DNA of 64,000 bases. Source: Breviolum minutum Mf 1.05b.01 (lineage: Eukaryota; Sar; Dinophyceae; Suessiales; Symbiodiniaceae). The stretch is taken from the NCBI GenBank assembly GCA_000507305.1, contig DF239837.1, positions 112,595 through 176,594 on the forward strand, read 5' to 3'. Of this stretch, positions 31,949 through 44,968 are shown in pieces. The notes below the pieces were generated by a model. It ran no database searches. It saw nothing but the letters and a program-made list of their open reading frames with translations, and was not told where the DNA came from. The translations under genes and the position numbers were made by a program. Every line of letters begins with the position of its first letter. The first letter of the stretch is position 1.

Positions 31949-32700
31949 AATATATAGTTACGATCTAACGATGTATCAATTTCCTGGGACATGCTGGTAG
32001 GTTGGAAAACATGTGTCCGTCCATAACCAGGGCCTACCATCGAGTATACCATCCAGTCATCAAGCCTGAAGACTCCGATAGGCCACGGTGGCCAGCCATG
32101 CGAGGCCAAAGTAAATAGCGAAGACGGTGGACAATCGACCCACACCTGCAGGGGAGGGTTTAGCCAAAGCGGGGAAGGACTACTTGGAGGATCATCCGGC
32201 TAACCACTTGGGATGTCCACAAATTTGTGAATAATGAGAGAAACTGCCAACCTTAACTGGTGCAGGAATTGTTCCATCAACAGCATGAAACTTTCACAGG
32301 GAGGGTATACTTGGAGGATTATCCCAGGACTTGTAAGTGGTTAGGATCACCCGCATTTACCCCATCCTTAGGGGACTTACGATCACCATGGTGATTAACC
32401 ACTTCCTAACTCGGATAATCCTCCAAGTAGTTGGTGGTTGAGCCATTCATCTGAAAAAAATATGTGTGAAGCTGCGTCTTCTTTTCTTGTAGGGTCAAAA
32501 TGTGCCAAAATCATTGAAACCAACATCTAGAATTTGATGATGTGTGATGAGAAACGCTTCCCCAGGAAGCCAATGGGAAGTGAAGGTTGAGGATCGGTTG
32601 GCCTGGTGGTCACTCAAATCCTGGTTGGAGTTCAGCAACAAAAAATGGGCAAGAAGAACAATAAGAAGATTGAGAACTAGAACAAGAAGAACATGTGGCA
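31949..32700. other. Non-coding stretch with an MF2 half-element
   Basis: CTGGTGCAGGAATTGTTCCATCAACAG at about 32258-32285 is an MF2 right end. TACTTGGAGGATTATCC blocks occur in both orientations near 32180, 32310 and 32415. No gene recognised. Confidence 0.5.
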
Positions 32701-32796
32701 AATAACAAGAAAGCAGTAAGCAGTAACAAGCAACAAGTAATAAGTAATAAGGAATAAGTAATAAGTGACAAGTGACAAGTCAATAAGTACCCAAAA

Positions 32797-32855
<59 letters not shown>

Positions 32856-32864
32856 GCAACAACC
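32701..32864. repeat. AAGTAATA-rich tract followed by (CAA)n microsatellite
   Basis: Irregular repeats of AAGTAAT/AAGTGAC units (32730-32785) lead into a pure CAA run at about 32799-32863. The reverse reading gives a poly-Leu or poly-Cys frame that is not a gene. Confidence 0.95.
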
Positions 32865-33108
32865 CAGAACAACCACAACATGCTCATCTGGAAACCTCTT
32901 CCTTTTCCCCCTTTTCCCCCTTTTCCCTCTTCTTTCCCCTGGTCATGACGGCGCTAAGCTTCCCAGCTAGTCACAGGAGCTAAATCACCAAAGCCCACGG
33001 TAGCAACACCTGAAACCCATTGGCTCGATACGATACCGACACTCCAAGGGATCAACCATGGGATTCTCAATTTTTTTCTCCAAGTGGGTGTATATAAAGA
33101 TATGGAGA

Positions 33109-33242
33109 TACTGCCGAAAACAAACAGCGAGTTTGCCCCTTGAAAAATGGTGCCAAAGAAAGACGTTTGTAGTTTGCCTTTCCTTTTGGGGGGAAGGCCG
33201 GCCTATTTTCAGGGACGTTTACTCTTGGTTTTGGGGAGGGGG
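33109..33242. repeat. MF1 palindromic element, degenerate
   Basis: TACTGCCGAAAACAAACAGCGAG, TTGCCCCTTGAAAAATGG, CCTTTTGGGGGG, CTATTTTCAGGG and GTTTTGGGGAGGGG keep the MF1 order. Confidence 0.6.
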
Positions 33243-33440
33243 ACCACAGAGTCTTTGTTTCGGATTACTTTTCGGCAAAACGTTTCCATCCCCTTTGGGC
33301 AAGACCGAAAGACTTCAAGCAGGGAACTTGAAAAACTTGGGAAGGTGGTATTCCCCACGTGGCTGATTTCATGGTGATACGAACATCCCATGCAGTTGAA
33401 AGTATTTCTTGAAAAATCACCTTCAAACAAAATGTCCAAG

Positions 33441-33540
33441 TACCCTCCAGAAAACGAGTCCCTATCCCACCTTCGGAAAAAGAACATCATCTTCAAAAAT
33501 GACTTTTAAAAAGGGGGCACGTTAGTTCCCAGGAGGGGTA
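33441..33540. repeat. MF1 palindromic element
   Basis: 100 bp from TACCCTCCAGAAAACGAG to ACGTTAGTTCCCAGGAGGGGTA. Confidence 0.65.
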
Positions 33541-33717
33541 TTTTGGGACCCCCAAAGATGTTCAATCCATCTCAGGTACAAATCTACCGACTCATAGAAT
33601 TCCAACAAGCGGCTCGTGAGGATGAAGTACAAGGAAGAAATGGTGTTCCACTTTTCCTGGCCAGAGATTTTTGTCAGACAAAATTTCAAAAAACAAATCA
33701 AAGGGGAATCTTATAAC

Positions 33718-33828
33718 CTTGGATTTTCGACTGTTCGATGTTTGGAAAAAGTGACCCAAACATAGTCTCCCAAATGGTGGTGAATGATGGTGATGAATCC
33801 CATGGTACAATCCGCAAACAAATCCAAG
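33718..33828. repeat. MF5 palindromic element
   Basis: CTTGGATTTTCGACTGTTCGATG at the left, TCTCCCAAATGGTGG inside, GCAAACAAATCCAAG at the right. Confidence 0.8.
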
Positions 33829-34059
33829 TAAATAAAAAGGTAAAGACATAAACCCGTAGGATCCATGGGACGGGTATATTTACCTACATGCTTCCATAAA
33901 AATCAACCATTTCTGTAGGTAACCAATGGTTATCCCTGAGGATTCTATCTCACCACAAAAACAATGGTGTTCCTTGCAAGTAGTAATGAGTCAATGAGGT
34001 TATAAACCCAGTTCTAGGCCTAAGCAAATTTTCCACCCAGTAGGGGTGAAAAAAAACTT

Positions 34060-34217
34060 GTGACACCCAACTTATTTCAGGCCATTTATAGGGGCCCCAT
34101 GTCACTCCATTTAGAAGCCCTAGACATCCAAACACCGAAACTGAGAAGGTATGGATGGACCCCCAAAATATACTCAAAACACTCTTCACCTCAGGAGATG
34201 TGGCTGGATGTCTAGGG
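34060..34217. repeat. MF9 block followed by MF8 palindromic element
   Basis: CAACTTATTTCAGGCCATTTATAGGGGCCCC (MF9 type) is followed at 34119 by CCTAGACATCCAAACACCGAAACTGAGAAGG and closes with GGCTGGATGTCTAGGG (MF8). Confidence 0.7.
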
Positions 34218-36193
34218 AAGAATCGGCTCGTAGGGACCTTTTTTTGGGTAGGGGCCCATGATTCATAACTTTCTTTCAAACAAAACCTTCACCCCAAAGG
34301 CAGGAGAAATCCCATCCGAAATCTGTTTGACTGCTTCAACCCACAACTCGGTTGGTGGATTGAATGAATTCTTCATTAGGTAAGCCTTTTCCAAAGGGTG
34401 ATTCGTTCAATTCTTCCCCAAAAATAAAGGGGATGGACGAACCTATAGCAAAGCCCACAACAAAAGGTGGTGGTTTTGCTAAAGAAAGTGCAAAAATTGA
34501 ACCTGTTTCGAGGTTTCATCACCAACATGTGCACGTACCTAAAATGGAGGAATCCTCACCTATATAAGGCCTATGTAAGGGAATCCCCACCCCCTAAAAC
34601 ATGCTTATCAGGTTCAGTACCTTCATTTTAGGTACCTGAATCCTTCGGTGACTTCATGAAGGAATAAACCCTTCGATCAATATCCCTTCCAAACTCGCAC
34701 CCCACCGCGATTCATGCCAATGTAAACAGAACTCCCCCTGAAGTTGAACAGCAAAGGGTTCTGGAAAATGAGATGCTTGCAAATACTATGTAGCCAGGTG
34801 ATTCACTTCCTGACTTTTTTATCCCCTATATAGTTGCAAGGACACTTAAACCAACCTTTGCCAAGGTCACCAGCAGAATTGAGAGGTTGGAATTCTGTTA
34901 AGGTGTTCATTGTGGAACCCAGAACCACTACCGCAATGTATATAACCCAAACCACTAATTAAGTATTGATAGGCTGTTGCAATGGGTTCACTTCTTATGT
35001 TGTTTTTTCTCTTACGGAGAAACAACAACAATTGTTGCACTTTGTGTGTGTGTGTATGTGCTGAAATGATGCAAAAAACACGGAACAAGGCGACCAAATC
35101 TTTGGAATAAAGAAAAAGTGAAACTAATTCAACACCTCCCCTGCCTGAAATTAATAATAGCGCCTGACAAGATGGCATCCCAAAAGGAAAGTAGTTTTCC
35201 AAGGCATCAATTTGTCTTATCTATGTTAAGTTTCCAGGGTGTACCCATGTTTACGGTTGAGACTTCTTTGGATGGAAGGGATGCCCGGAACTGTCGTTAC
35301 ACGGTTGGGAGTGTCACCTTTTCACCTGCCGAAGAATTCCCGATGATTCCAAGCCTGTGAAAATGATTGCATGAATTCTGGCTCTCCCAAGTTCTCCTTA
35401 ACACCCGGCAATTTTTTTTGGGAGGGTGTCCAGGGATGCCAGTAAACAGTAACCATATTTAAAAAAAAGTAGAACATCCTGGTGATGACTAATGACTGGC
35501 TTGGGAAAATGATGGAAGAAATCCTGCTAGCACCAGTTGACCTTGGTAGTTTATCCCAGTCTTTACGACCTTGCTCTATATCAAACAAACCAATTCGCTG
35601 GTCTGGCCAAATCTCTGAAAGACTCCCAACAAGAGAATCAGACCCTCTTTCTTGAAACTGCACAAAACTTGAAGACTCAACACTCTTTTTCCATTTCCGT
35701 AATGTGACGACTCTTACTTTCTTCCAGGTTTCCAAATACCTGAGAAGGTCGTTTGGGTAGGTGTTTGGGTCCAATTAAAAAGATGGATATACTAATTGCT
35801 GCCGTCGTAAATATGTGGGATAAACTACCTCCGAGTACCACTGGCGCTTGCAACCGCTGGATTTCTGAAGCACCCAACAACAAACCGTTCCAGATCGGCT
35901 TTTTCCGGAGCCCTACCATGGAACACCGTGAGGAGTTAAAAATACGGATCGCAACATCCCCGATACGGTACTACTGTTGATGGAAGAAATCCTGCACCTA
36001 TAGAAATCCGCCGAGCCGATCTTACCCAACCCAACCCAAGTTTTTTCTTGCAAATCAGGTTCATCATCACATCTCTAGTCACCACTTCCCAAAAAAATTT
36101 TTTCTCCCATTAGTTGATAAGGTTTCCAACAACGGGCTTTTTTGTAGTGGGTGTGCTTAATAGTTCCTATAGCCAAGGCTAAGTATAACCAAC
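34218..36193. other. Non-coding stretch with MF2 half-elements
   Basis: MF2-like ends lie at about 35508-35532 (GATGGAAGAAATCCTGC), 35860-35875 and 35968-35998 (CTGTTGATGGAAGAAATCCTGCACC). No gene recognised; the 35322-35774 minus frame has no domain. Confidence 0.5.
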
Positions 36194-36294
36194 TACACTC
36201 CCTGAAACGCAAAGCTCGCCCCTTGGTGATTGGGAGACGATCCTTCGGGCAAAAGGCATGTTTTCAGACAAATATGTTAGTTTTAGGGACGGTA
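36194..36294. repeat. MF1 palindromic element
   Basis: TACACTCCCTGAAACGCAAAGC to TATGTTAGTTTTAGGGACGGTA, with CTCGCCCCTTGG inside. Confidence 0.7.
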
Positions 36295-36465
36295 ATCATC
36301 AACGGATTTTTCAGGTTCTTGTAAAATGTGGCAGGTAGCATATGATCACCCACTTGGCAGTATTGCTTTTATACCGGGTATATATTGCCTTCTAGGCGAT
36401 CGGGATCTTATAATCCCTACCACCTACTACCAGAACCAGAATCACTCTACGAAGTCAGTATCTTC

Positions 36466-36535
36466 CCAAGATTTGAAATATAATGACTTATGACATAATC
36501 CCTCTATAACTGGGTTAGTATTTCATCCTCTACCC
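36466..36535. repeat. MF3 fragment
   Basis: GACTTATGACATAATCCCTCTATAACTGGG followed by TTAGTATTTCATCCTCTACCC. Confidence 0.5.
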
Positions 36536-36744
36536 AACCAACCGGGGTGAAATGATCACTGCCAAGCTGCAAAGGTGAGCATCATCATTGCTAACAAATA
36601 GACCTGACCCGATGGCTGGTGAGGTCTATCCGCCTCAATAAACCATCGTTATAAATGGAGTGAAATCTATGGCGCCCTATGTTTTTCATCCATGATGCTT
36701 ATCACCATTGAAACCTTCAGGATGTCCAGGAGATGATACCCACA

Positions 36745-36872
36745 TGATGCGCCACGAAAAAAAAAATGGGCGGTATACTTTCCAGTATACTTTCCTTATT
36801 TAACAGAGACCCCTTATACCAGTGTGTATTTGAATCCCCCCACATAACCTGGGTAAGGGATTTCGTCCCCAA
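36745..36872. repeat. MF3 palindromic element
   Basis: GCGCCACGAAAAAAAAAATGGGC, tandem GTATACTTTCCA, GAGACCCCTTATACCAG, ACATAACCTGGGTAAGGGATTTCG. Confidence 0.55.
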
Positions 36873-37171
36873 CAAATCATCCCCTAAACCAACCTTCACG
36901 GGGCTCAACCGGAATCTGAGGTTCAAAACCCAGGTGCTTGTCCAACCCCTTACTAAGCCCGGCCATTTCTGCCGGAGGTACTTTTGATGGGGGATGGGCA
37001 AGGGATGGCCACGACTTATGATGTTCCATTAGACTCAATTGGTTGAAAGGGATCCTTGTATTGGGTGGCTGCTCACCTCTTCCTCCAAGTTTTACACATC
37101 ACTTCCGAAAATGAATCGAACAAGGTGACTGGATTAAAATTAAAGGTGCTCACATTCTTCTTTGAAATCCA

Positions 37172-37285
37172 TGTGAGCCACGAAAAAAACCCTCTTACTT
37201 TCCATTATACATGTTGTTTAATAGGGATCCTTATAATGGTTTGTTATAAATCTCCATATAGCTGGGTAGTATAATCCTCTATATA
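37172..37285. repeat. MF3 palindromic element
   Basis: GTGAGCCACGAAAAAAACC, CTTACTTTCCATTATACATG, GGGATCCTTATAATGG, ATAGCTGGGTAGTATAATCC. Closely matches 57986-58112. Confidence 0.75.
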
Positions 37286-39100
37286 AAGCAATAAAAAAAA
37301 AGGACTTTTTCATTGCTCATGTGGAAAAAATCCTCAAGGATCCTCTAAAAACCGTGCTTCACAAGAACCCGTGATACCCCGTTACCATACCCGTGATCAG
37401 ATCAATCCGGTGGTTTCCACCTTGAAAAGGGTAGAGACCACGGCATCGATGATTTGGTTCCGAAAGATCTGGCAACGGAGCCACGAAAAGGAACAAAACC
37501 ACACGTAAGTGATTGGCATGAACCATGAAATTTTGGTTGCTAAAGGTTCCAGGATCCTTATATTTCATGGGTTTATACAAACTGCATATGAATGGGAAGG
37601 TTGCCATCCCCTGTACAACCTCGACAACTAGGGTTTAAATCACTGAATGTACATCAAAATCAACCCAAACAACGCTCGATGTTTTACCGCGAATTACTGA
37701 ACACCGACACATGTTATTTTTCAAGTTAAACCGTTTTCCAACCGTTTACCCTGGTGAAATACGTTGAAGTTATCCGAGGTAACCTCTCCCTACACAGTTC
37801 AAAATACCACGTAGTTGATGCTCGATCAGTACTACGAATTGCTCATGTGATAGGTAGATACATGTGACAATTTTTTGGGGATTCTGTTTCGATGGACTGT
37901 ATGTTTTTTTTGTTGGTTAGTACAGGCCTACAAATACTCATTTATGTATTGCGTTGATCTGTCTATACACATCCACATGTGTAAAACCCGGAGCTCACTA
38001 TCAGCCAAAACCTCCCAAGCGTTTGGGCAGGAAACCCCTTCATCATGTGGGCGCCTCCATATTGATCTTATAAGCCCGTAGAAGCTTGGTCCAGGTTCGC
38101 AACAAGTGAAAGGCCTCAGTGGAATTCATCAGCGCCGCACCCTGGTGAGTTGAAATCAGAGAAACATGGTCTTTCAAAGTCCTGCCCATGTCATGGGAAA
38201 TATGACATGCTTATATATACGTGTTTCGAAAAAGATATTCAATTAATAAACACTGTTAGGAAATGTGCAAAAGAAATCTCAATATCTACGTGTACATTCA
38301 ACATTCCATATCTATTTTCCCTGGCTGCATCCATTGCTCCGTCAACACCAATTCGAAAGGATTCCAAGTGAAAACATGTCAAAAGTAAAACAATTGCTTC
38401 GAACCGTAACTGTCAGAAACTGGAATCACCATTGGCGCAAATTGTCGAAAGGAATTCTTAGCTTAGCTGTTCTGGTTCATTCTGCCGCGATAAAAATCTC
38501 CCTCAATGCCTGGGTTCTTTAAATGCCAAACGCTCATCATTCACGCATCAGGTTTTCTTTCGAGATTCTAAACTGAACTATTTAATTTACTGGACAAAAC
38601 AACTTGCCCGAGGCCCGGCAGATTTCAACCCACCGTCCCAGCAAACACTTGTCTGTCCCTGGAGGATAGGCGTCTCTCAAAATACAAGCATCGGTTGACC
38701 CCTTGCTAGGAGGGCTTTGAGCTTCGTCGACATTATCTTCCACTTGCATTATGCCTTTACCTGTTATTCGCAACCGGAAACTTTGGCACGTGGGTGTTGT
38801 TTGGAAAGGATCTTGATTGCCCACTCAGTGTTACGGTCTAGGGTTCCAAAATCATCTGCTTTGGGCCACGTGATCCGACAGCTCGTTTGCCACTGCCCTT
38901 GGACCTAGGACCACGGGGCGCCACGGTCCGGGCGCCAGGACGGCACGCCCGGGGCGTTGGCCGCGCCTCCTGCTTTCAACTTTCAAGGGACATGGCTACT
39001 TGGAGGGTCACCCCGTGATCGTATATGGTGATCGTAAACCCCAGTGAAATACGCCGGTTATAGGCTACTTACTCAATGGGATGGCCTCAGGCACGCAGTG
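37286..39100. other. Non-coding stretch with a GC-rich patch
   Basis: No gene recognised. A strongly GC-rich island at about 38905-38975 (CGGGGCGCCACGGTCCGGGC and following) stands out from AT-rich surroundings. Confidence 0.5.
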
Positions 39101-41666
39101 CACACGAAAGCCTCTTCCTGGGTCTCCTAGTAGCATGGCAATCTCCAAATTTCGCATAAAATGAAGATGCGCAAGTTTTCGTCCATGCTTTCAAAAGCAT
39201 GTCGAAGTGCCGAGAGCACAGGCGATGAGGAAACGTGTTTCAGGCAGAAAACCTTGCTTGCGCAAGTAGAGCACATGAGCGTTAAAGTTCAAGCGCCGGA
39301 ACATTCGCGCACGGATTTGGCATCGAACAAAATCCTCTAAACATGATGAGCCATGAAATAAGGATCCCGTCATCAACCAACCAAGATGTAATAGAATGTT
39401 CGACTATTTTACCTCTAATTCTATCTTTTTACCTCTAAGCCTATATTTTTCCCCGAGATCAACAAGCAAAAAATGCAGCAACTATATTGGTGGCAATCAA
39501 CCAGTGAAGAGTTGGTGTTGGGAGGGGTAGCTCTGCTACCCTTTGCCAACCCAAGGTTGTATTTGCTGCCATGGTATCTTGTCTTGCCTCTCAACAGCGA
39601 TCTGCTGTCGGAGCTTCTTCCCTTCGCGCCACCAACAAAACACCAAACAGTCAAATCACCAAGCACCGGCTGTGAATGTAGCAAAATGTGACACTATAAC
39701 TGGATATTTCACACGCTCCCTTGGACGACAAAGCGTAGAAGGCTGTAGTCTCTCTTTAAAAGTCTTGTGTCACACTAAGACCAGACATGCAAAGTCCTAC
39801 ACTCCAAAGTTAGATAGACGACCCAAGCCTATCCAAATTTTATCGCGTTTGACCAAAGTCGCGCTCGTATCAAAGTGCTTACAAATCCTGGCCAAGCCAA
39901 AAAGCGCACTTGAAAGTGCAATTCTTACAAGTTAATCTGTTCAAAGTGAATCGCACAGAAACTCAAATCTTGCAATGTTGCTACAAGTTTGAAGCTGCAA
40001 CACTCCGAAAAAAAAAAACCTTCAGCTTCAGCTTCAAAGTCTGCTTCGTGCAGCATCTACGACTATGTACCACGGGTTATCTGCTGGAAAGTCCCAGTGT
40101 TCAATAACTCCGTGTTGATCCCTTGTCACAGGAATGTGCATCAGCATCGAAAGTCGTGCATGATTCCTAAAACTGTTGAGATTCTGTACAAGGTGCAAAG
40201 TATTGACACCATGATGCACGCAGCTGAAGAAAGTATGATTCATCAAAATTCAAGGAAGTGACCTAAAATTCACTGGGATTTTAAGCACGATCCAACATCA
40301 ATTAGGAAGAGTTACTCGAAAAGATCATTTGTAATTTGCCCACAGAAAAATGGATGTTTGGCAGTGTAAGATTGATGTAAGGGACATGGAAACAACGATG
40401 AAGAACTATGGAACAACGCATAAAGAAGTGACTGCGTTTGAATGTTTTGTTCAACTTTCCAACCCATGTTTCGGAGAAGTTACGATTAACAAGTAAAAAG
40501 AAAGGTATTGGAATGCGATGCGACAGCTACGGGACTAATCACAGAGTTTTACTGAAACCTAGAAGTTAAGATACAGTACCAAATTAGGATGAACTTTGAT
40601 CATTTGGGATCATCTTTTCTTGGCCCAAGGATTGCATCGAATGATATTGTGATGCCTCGCAGTCCACTGTTTTTTCTTAATAAAATGTATCAACTTAATC
40701 AAAAGTATCTGAGCCCCCCGATGAAGCGATTCCTACCAATTGCCCACCTGCCTCAGTCATCGCGGTGGCTCGGAGATAGGTCCGAGAAGAGCTGCTGCTC
40801 CCTCTGCTGCTGCCTCAGCATCACAGAGATTTCACGGTTTGATATGCGCATTGACTTCATGGGATGTTTGAATTGAGATTTTGTCTCCAAAAAACGTAGT
40901 TTGTTGGTTTGTGTTGGTTTCATGTTTTGCGCGCTAACTTTCCACCGACTTTTAGAGAAACACAGTCAAAACCGTAAACACCTTAAGATTATCAGGAGAT
41001 TGAATCTCCAGGTTCATTTAAGTGCGAAAAGTAAAAGCCAAGACGCTGAAGCTTGTTGTTGCGGTACGCTTCAACATTCTCGCGGTAGGACGCTCCTCGC
41101 GGTGGGCAGGACGCTGCTCTGGGATTTTCAACCTTGGCAAGGCAAACGTGTATCGTCAAACGAAGTGCACAGAAAAAACAACAGTGTATCGTCAACCTTG
41201 AGCTCCAGACGATCGTGCAAAAGTGCACGAACGTCGATTTGACCGCGACGTCGACGCGCCGACACGGCAGCTCTGACGCGGCTCGTGGCATGCTCCCCCC
41301 AAAAAAAAACTTTGAGCCAAACCAATGAGCGATCCAGATTCTTCTTCTGCATAGCACCCGCAAACCCAAAGCTCCCATGTTAAAGACAAATCCAGGTCGA
41401 GCGCCCATTCACGACTCACGACTGCCCTGCATGTTTTGGAATGCACACTGCAAATGCAACTTTTCGTGCTACTTCCTTCGACTCTGTGTCGGCTGGACAG
41501 ATCTCCATGCCTCAAATGTTCACAGCTCACATTTCCGCTCGCACTTTTGGCGCTTCAGAAGAGATTGCAACCTCAAAAGATATCGTCCTTGTGCTTCGTA
41601 TGACACAGTAGTCCAGATAGTTCCTTTCCCAAAGCGTCCTCCCACTTGCTCCCAGTCTTGCCAAAG
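39101..41666. other. Non-coding stretch, possibly with exon remains
   Basis: The minus strand at 39191-39376 reads RMFRRLNFNAHVLYLRKQGFLPETRFLIAC, which is protein-like but unrecognised and flanked by stops. From about 41050 the base composition turns GC-richer. No confident gene. Confidence 0.4.
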
Positions 41667-41906
41667 TCACCGGCGCTCACGACGGGGGGTGAGGCGTGCA
41701 GGCTTGGTTCTCTTGCCTGACAGGCTTGAAGGCTTCGTACCAATAGAATTCTCCATGCTCCTGTTGATCTGCAGGTTGGCCAGATTGGACTCTGCAGCGT
41801 TCTGAGCCTTATTCAAGGCTTGCAGCATCCCTCGCACCATCACCCCCATCATCTGCTCGGCAGACCCCCAACTCTCTTGGGCTGGGTTTCCGAACGTCCT
41901 TGCCAT
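41667..41906 (-). CDS. Hypothetical 79-residue ORF
   Basis: The ATG at 41906 starts MARTFGNPAQESWGSAEQMM, followed by a helical stretch (GMLQALNKAQNAAESNLANLQ) and a basic tail (KPARLTPRRERR). The composition and the Gln/Met-rich helix recall N-termini of retroelement Gag proteins, but no domain is recognised. Other minus-strand frames continue on both sides (41809-42108, 42263-42463) in different registers, so it may belong to a decayed longer gene. Confidence 0.3.
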   Translation of the reverse strand: MARTFGNPAQESWGSAEQMMGVMVRGMLQALNKAQNAAESNLANLQINRSMENSIGTKPSSLSGKRTKPARLTPRRERR

Positions 41907-44004
41907 CTACGCTGTGCTTCAAAGTCACTCTTCGTTTCTCAGAACATGCAAAGCAGATATTTTGAGGGGCTTTCTGTCCACCTTGGCCCGCGTAAACAAA
42001 ATTTGCAGGAAATGCGATCTGACAAGGAGGCCGCAAAACAGCTCCTCCTCTGTTCCGGACCTGGCAAGAGGGCTGCATGACCTTTTCATTGATCCCGAAC
42101 TGCTGCAAGGTCCTCGACGGCTGGGGTACGGGTTCTTATGAAACCTTGATTTTGAGCGATAGCTGCATAGGTTTGCAACCCTGATTTTCATAGATCGCTC
42201 GAAGACTTTGCAAATAATAATCATTGGAGGTACCTTTTACAAAGTAACATGTAATCTCTGGGCTATGAAGTGGATAATCCGGAGTCTTCAAAGAGGCGCA
42301 AACCATACCTATGATTTTTGGGGCGTTCTTTTTGGAAGGTGCTCCTTATCTGGCGCTCCTGCCTCAGTTTCTCCACTCTTCGCTTGCGGGTTGCCACTCT
42401 GAGAAGCCACACTGCTAACCAGGAAGGAGCAAACCAAGTCTTCTTACCCTGCAAGTGGAGCATCTGGTTGCTTGCAGGGAATCATGCAGGTGAATACACT
42501 CCAAAAAAAAAGGTGCCGATCAAATGGAGGTATACACTGTACCTTAGAAGATGTGAATTGGGGTTCCCTTTACCAGAGGTTTTACATACAACCTATTCAG
42601 GTGAGTGTATAGGTGAGTATCTCCATTTTTGGGTTGCGCCAGTGACTTGACTGTCTTTTTTGATTACTAGGACTTGTATCAGGATTAGACTTCTTGTCAT
42701 CATGGTTTTTGAAAAATCATTATATGTATCCTTGGAAAAAATATCCCACCGTGAAAAATCGTCCTGGGTCATCCTCGCTACCCTGATGATCTCGCTATTA
42801 GAATTGAATATGGTTGGGGGTGTGGGCATTGATATTTCCTACTGCGAGAACGCCAGGAAAGAGACAAGAGGCAACAATACCCCGGTCGGTTGGTGCTTCG
42901 CGTTGGTGGTTTGCTGTTTCCAAACATGTCTTCAAGTAATGATTCGTTACATTGGTGATTCCTAGGATAGTAAACCACCACCACCAAGCATCAACTAACT
43001 CAGAGCAGAAATCACGATTGCCATTCCCTTTCTGGTAGTTTAGTGAGGGGAGAGATGATCAACCTTTTATCAGAATAGTGACATCTTTGCAGGCAATGTC
43101 ATGGTATTTGAGCCTTTGAAAAATAGCATACTTTGAAGTGAAGTACTTTGCCTTTCAAAAAAAGACGAACCCCAACCTTTTTTTAGGAGTCCATCCCTTT
43201 CATGAACGTGCTTAGACTCGCAACCTGCACGTGGAATCGCTCGCTCCAAACCCGCCGTTCATCGTTCCGGGAAGTATAGGAAACATGTGCTCCAAATCAC
43301 TCGCCCAATATGGAGTATCCAAGAAATCTCCAACAGGACCTAATGAACGGACCCCTACACCTGAGTATCTAATAACTCTAGCAACTTACTTAGGGGTCCG
43401 TTGGTAAGGTCCCATTCAATTTTTCATGGAGAGTAAGATCTGTTGGATACTGAAAAACCGGCAATTCATATGGGATCATGTTCCTGGCTATGTGGTATGT
43501 TTCAAACTTACATGTCCTAAAAAGATATTTCAATTTGAAGGTTGTAGGCTTGGGGGTGAGTTCTTGGCCTCTGAAAACAGCTTGCTTTTGATGAATCAAA
43601 GCCCAGAGAATTCCACTGTGACCTGTTGTAAATGATATCTTCTCTTATCTTGCTATTTTGTTTTTGCATATATTGGCCCCTGCCTAAGCATTGCTTCACA
43701 GTGGAGAATGACGGTTAAAATAGGTTCCTTCATGAAAATGAATAGATTCTCTATTATCTACCCACTATCACTGATCCAGGGCATTGCATACCCACAAATT
43801 TTGTAGAACACCATTCAGGGCATTTGGTACTTGTAGTATATTTCCTCCCTTGATTCAGGGTATTTGCAAGAAGGATTCTCAGATTCTCTGAACTTTTTCG
43901 GCCGGAAATTGAGGGCATGTGATGGTATAGTCTAGTTGCAAACCCTTCATTGTCTTCATGAATTACTTGGGGATTGGGGATAAATTCAGATTTGCTAGCT
44001 AAGA
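41907..44004. other. Non-coding stretch
   Basis: No gene recognised. Minus-strand frame 42263-42463 is basic and protein-like (RRVEKLRQERQIRSTFQKERP) but isolated. Confidence 0.4.
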
Positions 44005-44100
44005 TGTGCTGATCGAAACCTGAATGTAGCTCCTTAGCTTCCTATTGTGAACAGGTTTTTTGGTACCCGGAGCTCCAAATCGCTCCCTTCCATTCGCACC
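44005..44100. repeat. MF7 element
   Basis: GATGTGCTGATCGAAACCTGAATG, GGTTTTTTGGTACCCGGAGC and AAATCGCTCCCTTCC match the copy at 62561-62664. Confidence 0.6.
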
Positions 44101-44337
44101 ACAGAGTTTCTTAGCTCTTTCTTCTATGATTTTTTACGGTGTTTTTTGTTTTGCACATTATTCCACCTGGCCCATTCTTTGGATTTCTCTTCACCAAATC
44201 GTGCCAGAGAAAAGTGGTTTTCTTCGAGGTTTTTCTTTCCCAACGTTTCGGCCGTTCCCGCCTCCACTTCGGTGACGGGCAAACTTACAATGGCACCTGG
44301 CGGGATCAACTGGGCCCAAAAACCAGCTAATTACAGG

Positions 44338-44440
44338 TTATAACTCCACTTATTTTGGGGTGAAATAACTCCACTGAACCCCCAAAAAAAAATCGGCCAT
44401 TAAAAAAGGGTTATATATAACACCATCATTTATAACGATA
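44338..44440. repeat. MF9 element
   Basis: GTTATAACTCCACTTATTTTGGGGTG ... CCATTAAAAAAGGGTTATATATAAC ... TTTATAACGATATGG. Confidence 0.5.
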
Positions 44441-44874
44441 TGGGACCACTTGGTTGGAACATACCCAAAAGACCCGAAAAACCACCTGTTTTATGAAGGA
44501 AATCCTTTCCATGGAGGCATATCTGCGATATGTTCCAAGGGTCCGTTGGAAATCTTAGAAGTGGTCGGCCTTTTTGCCTTGAAATGTACGACATTTCGAC
44601 CTGCGACTTAATCAGCAACTGCGGGTGGGGGGGAATGTTGGTAAACACGTTGAGCAGTGAAGAAAACAACATGCTTTATTTCATTATATGGTTCATAACA
44701 ATCCTGATGATGGCTTATTTCAATCCCTAACTGGGAAAATTGGTAAAAAATCCTGTACATATACAAAACACGCAAGGTGTTTTGTTCATTCCTCCTGTGT
44801 GGTGAGCCTTTAGGAAAATACACACGTAGAACACTAGATGTGGAAAAAATTGTATGGAGGTTTGGTGCAGATCT
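44441..44874. other. Non-coding stretch
   Basis: An MF3-like fragment (AATCCTGATGATGGCTTATTTCAATCCC) is at about 44700. Nothing else recognised. Confidence 0.45.
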
Positions 44875-44968
44875 AGTTGGTGGTTTCAACCCATTTAAAA
44901 CAAAATGTTCGTCAAATTGGATCATTTCCATACGTAGGGTGAAAAAAAAATCTTTAAAACCACCACCG
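44875..44968. repeat. MF6 palindromic element
   Basis: TTGGTGGTTTCAACCC to TTTAAAACCACCACC, with CAAATTGGATCATTTCC and TACGTAGGGTGAAAA in the core. Confidence 0.8.

Noticed and set aside
41377-41805. 142-codon plus-strand ORF
   Set aside because: Opposite-strand shadow of the more protein-like minus frame; Cys/Arg/Phe-rich composition typical of a chance frame.
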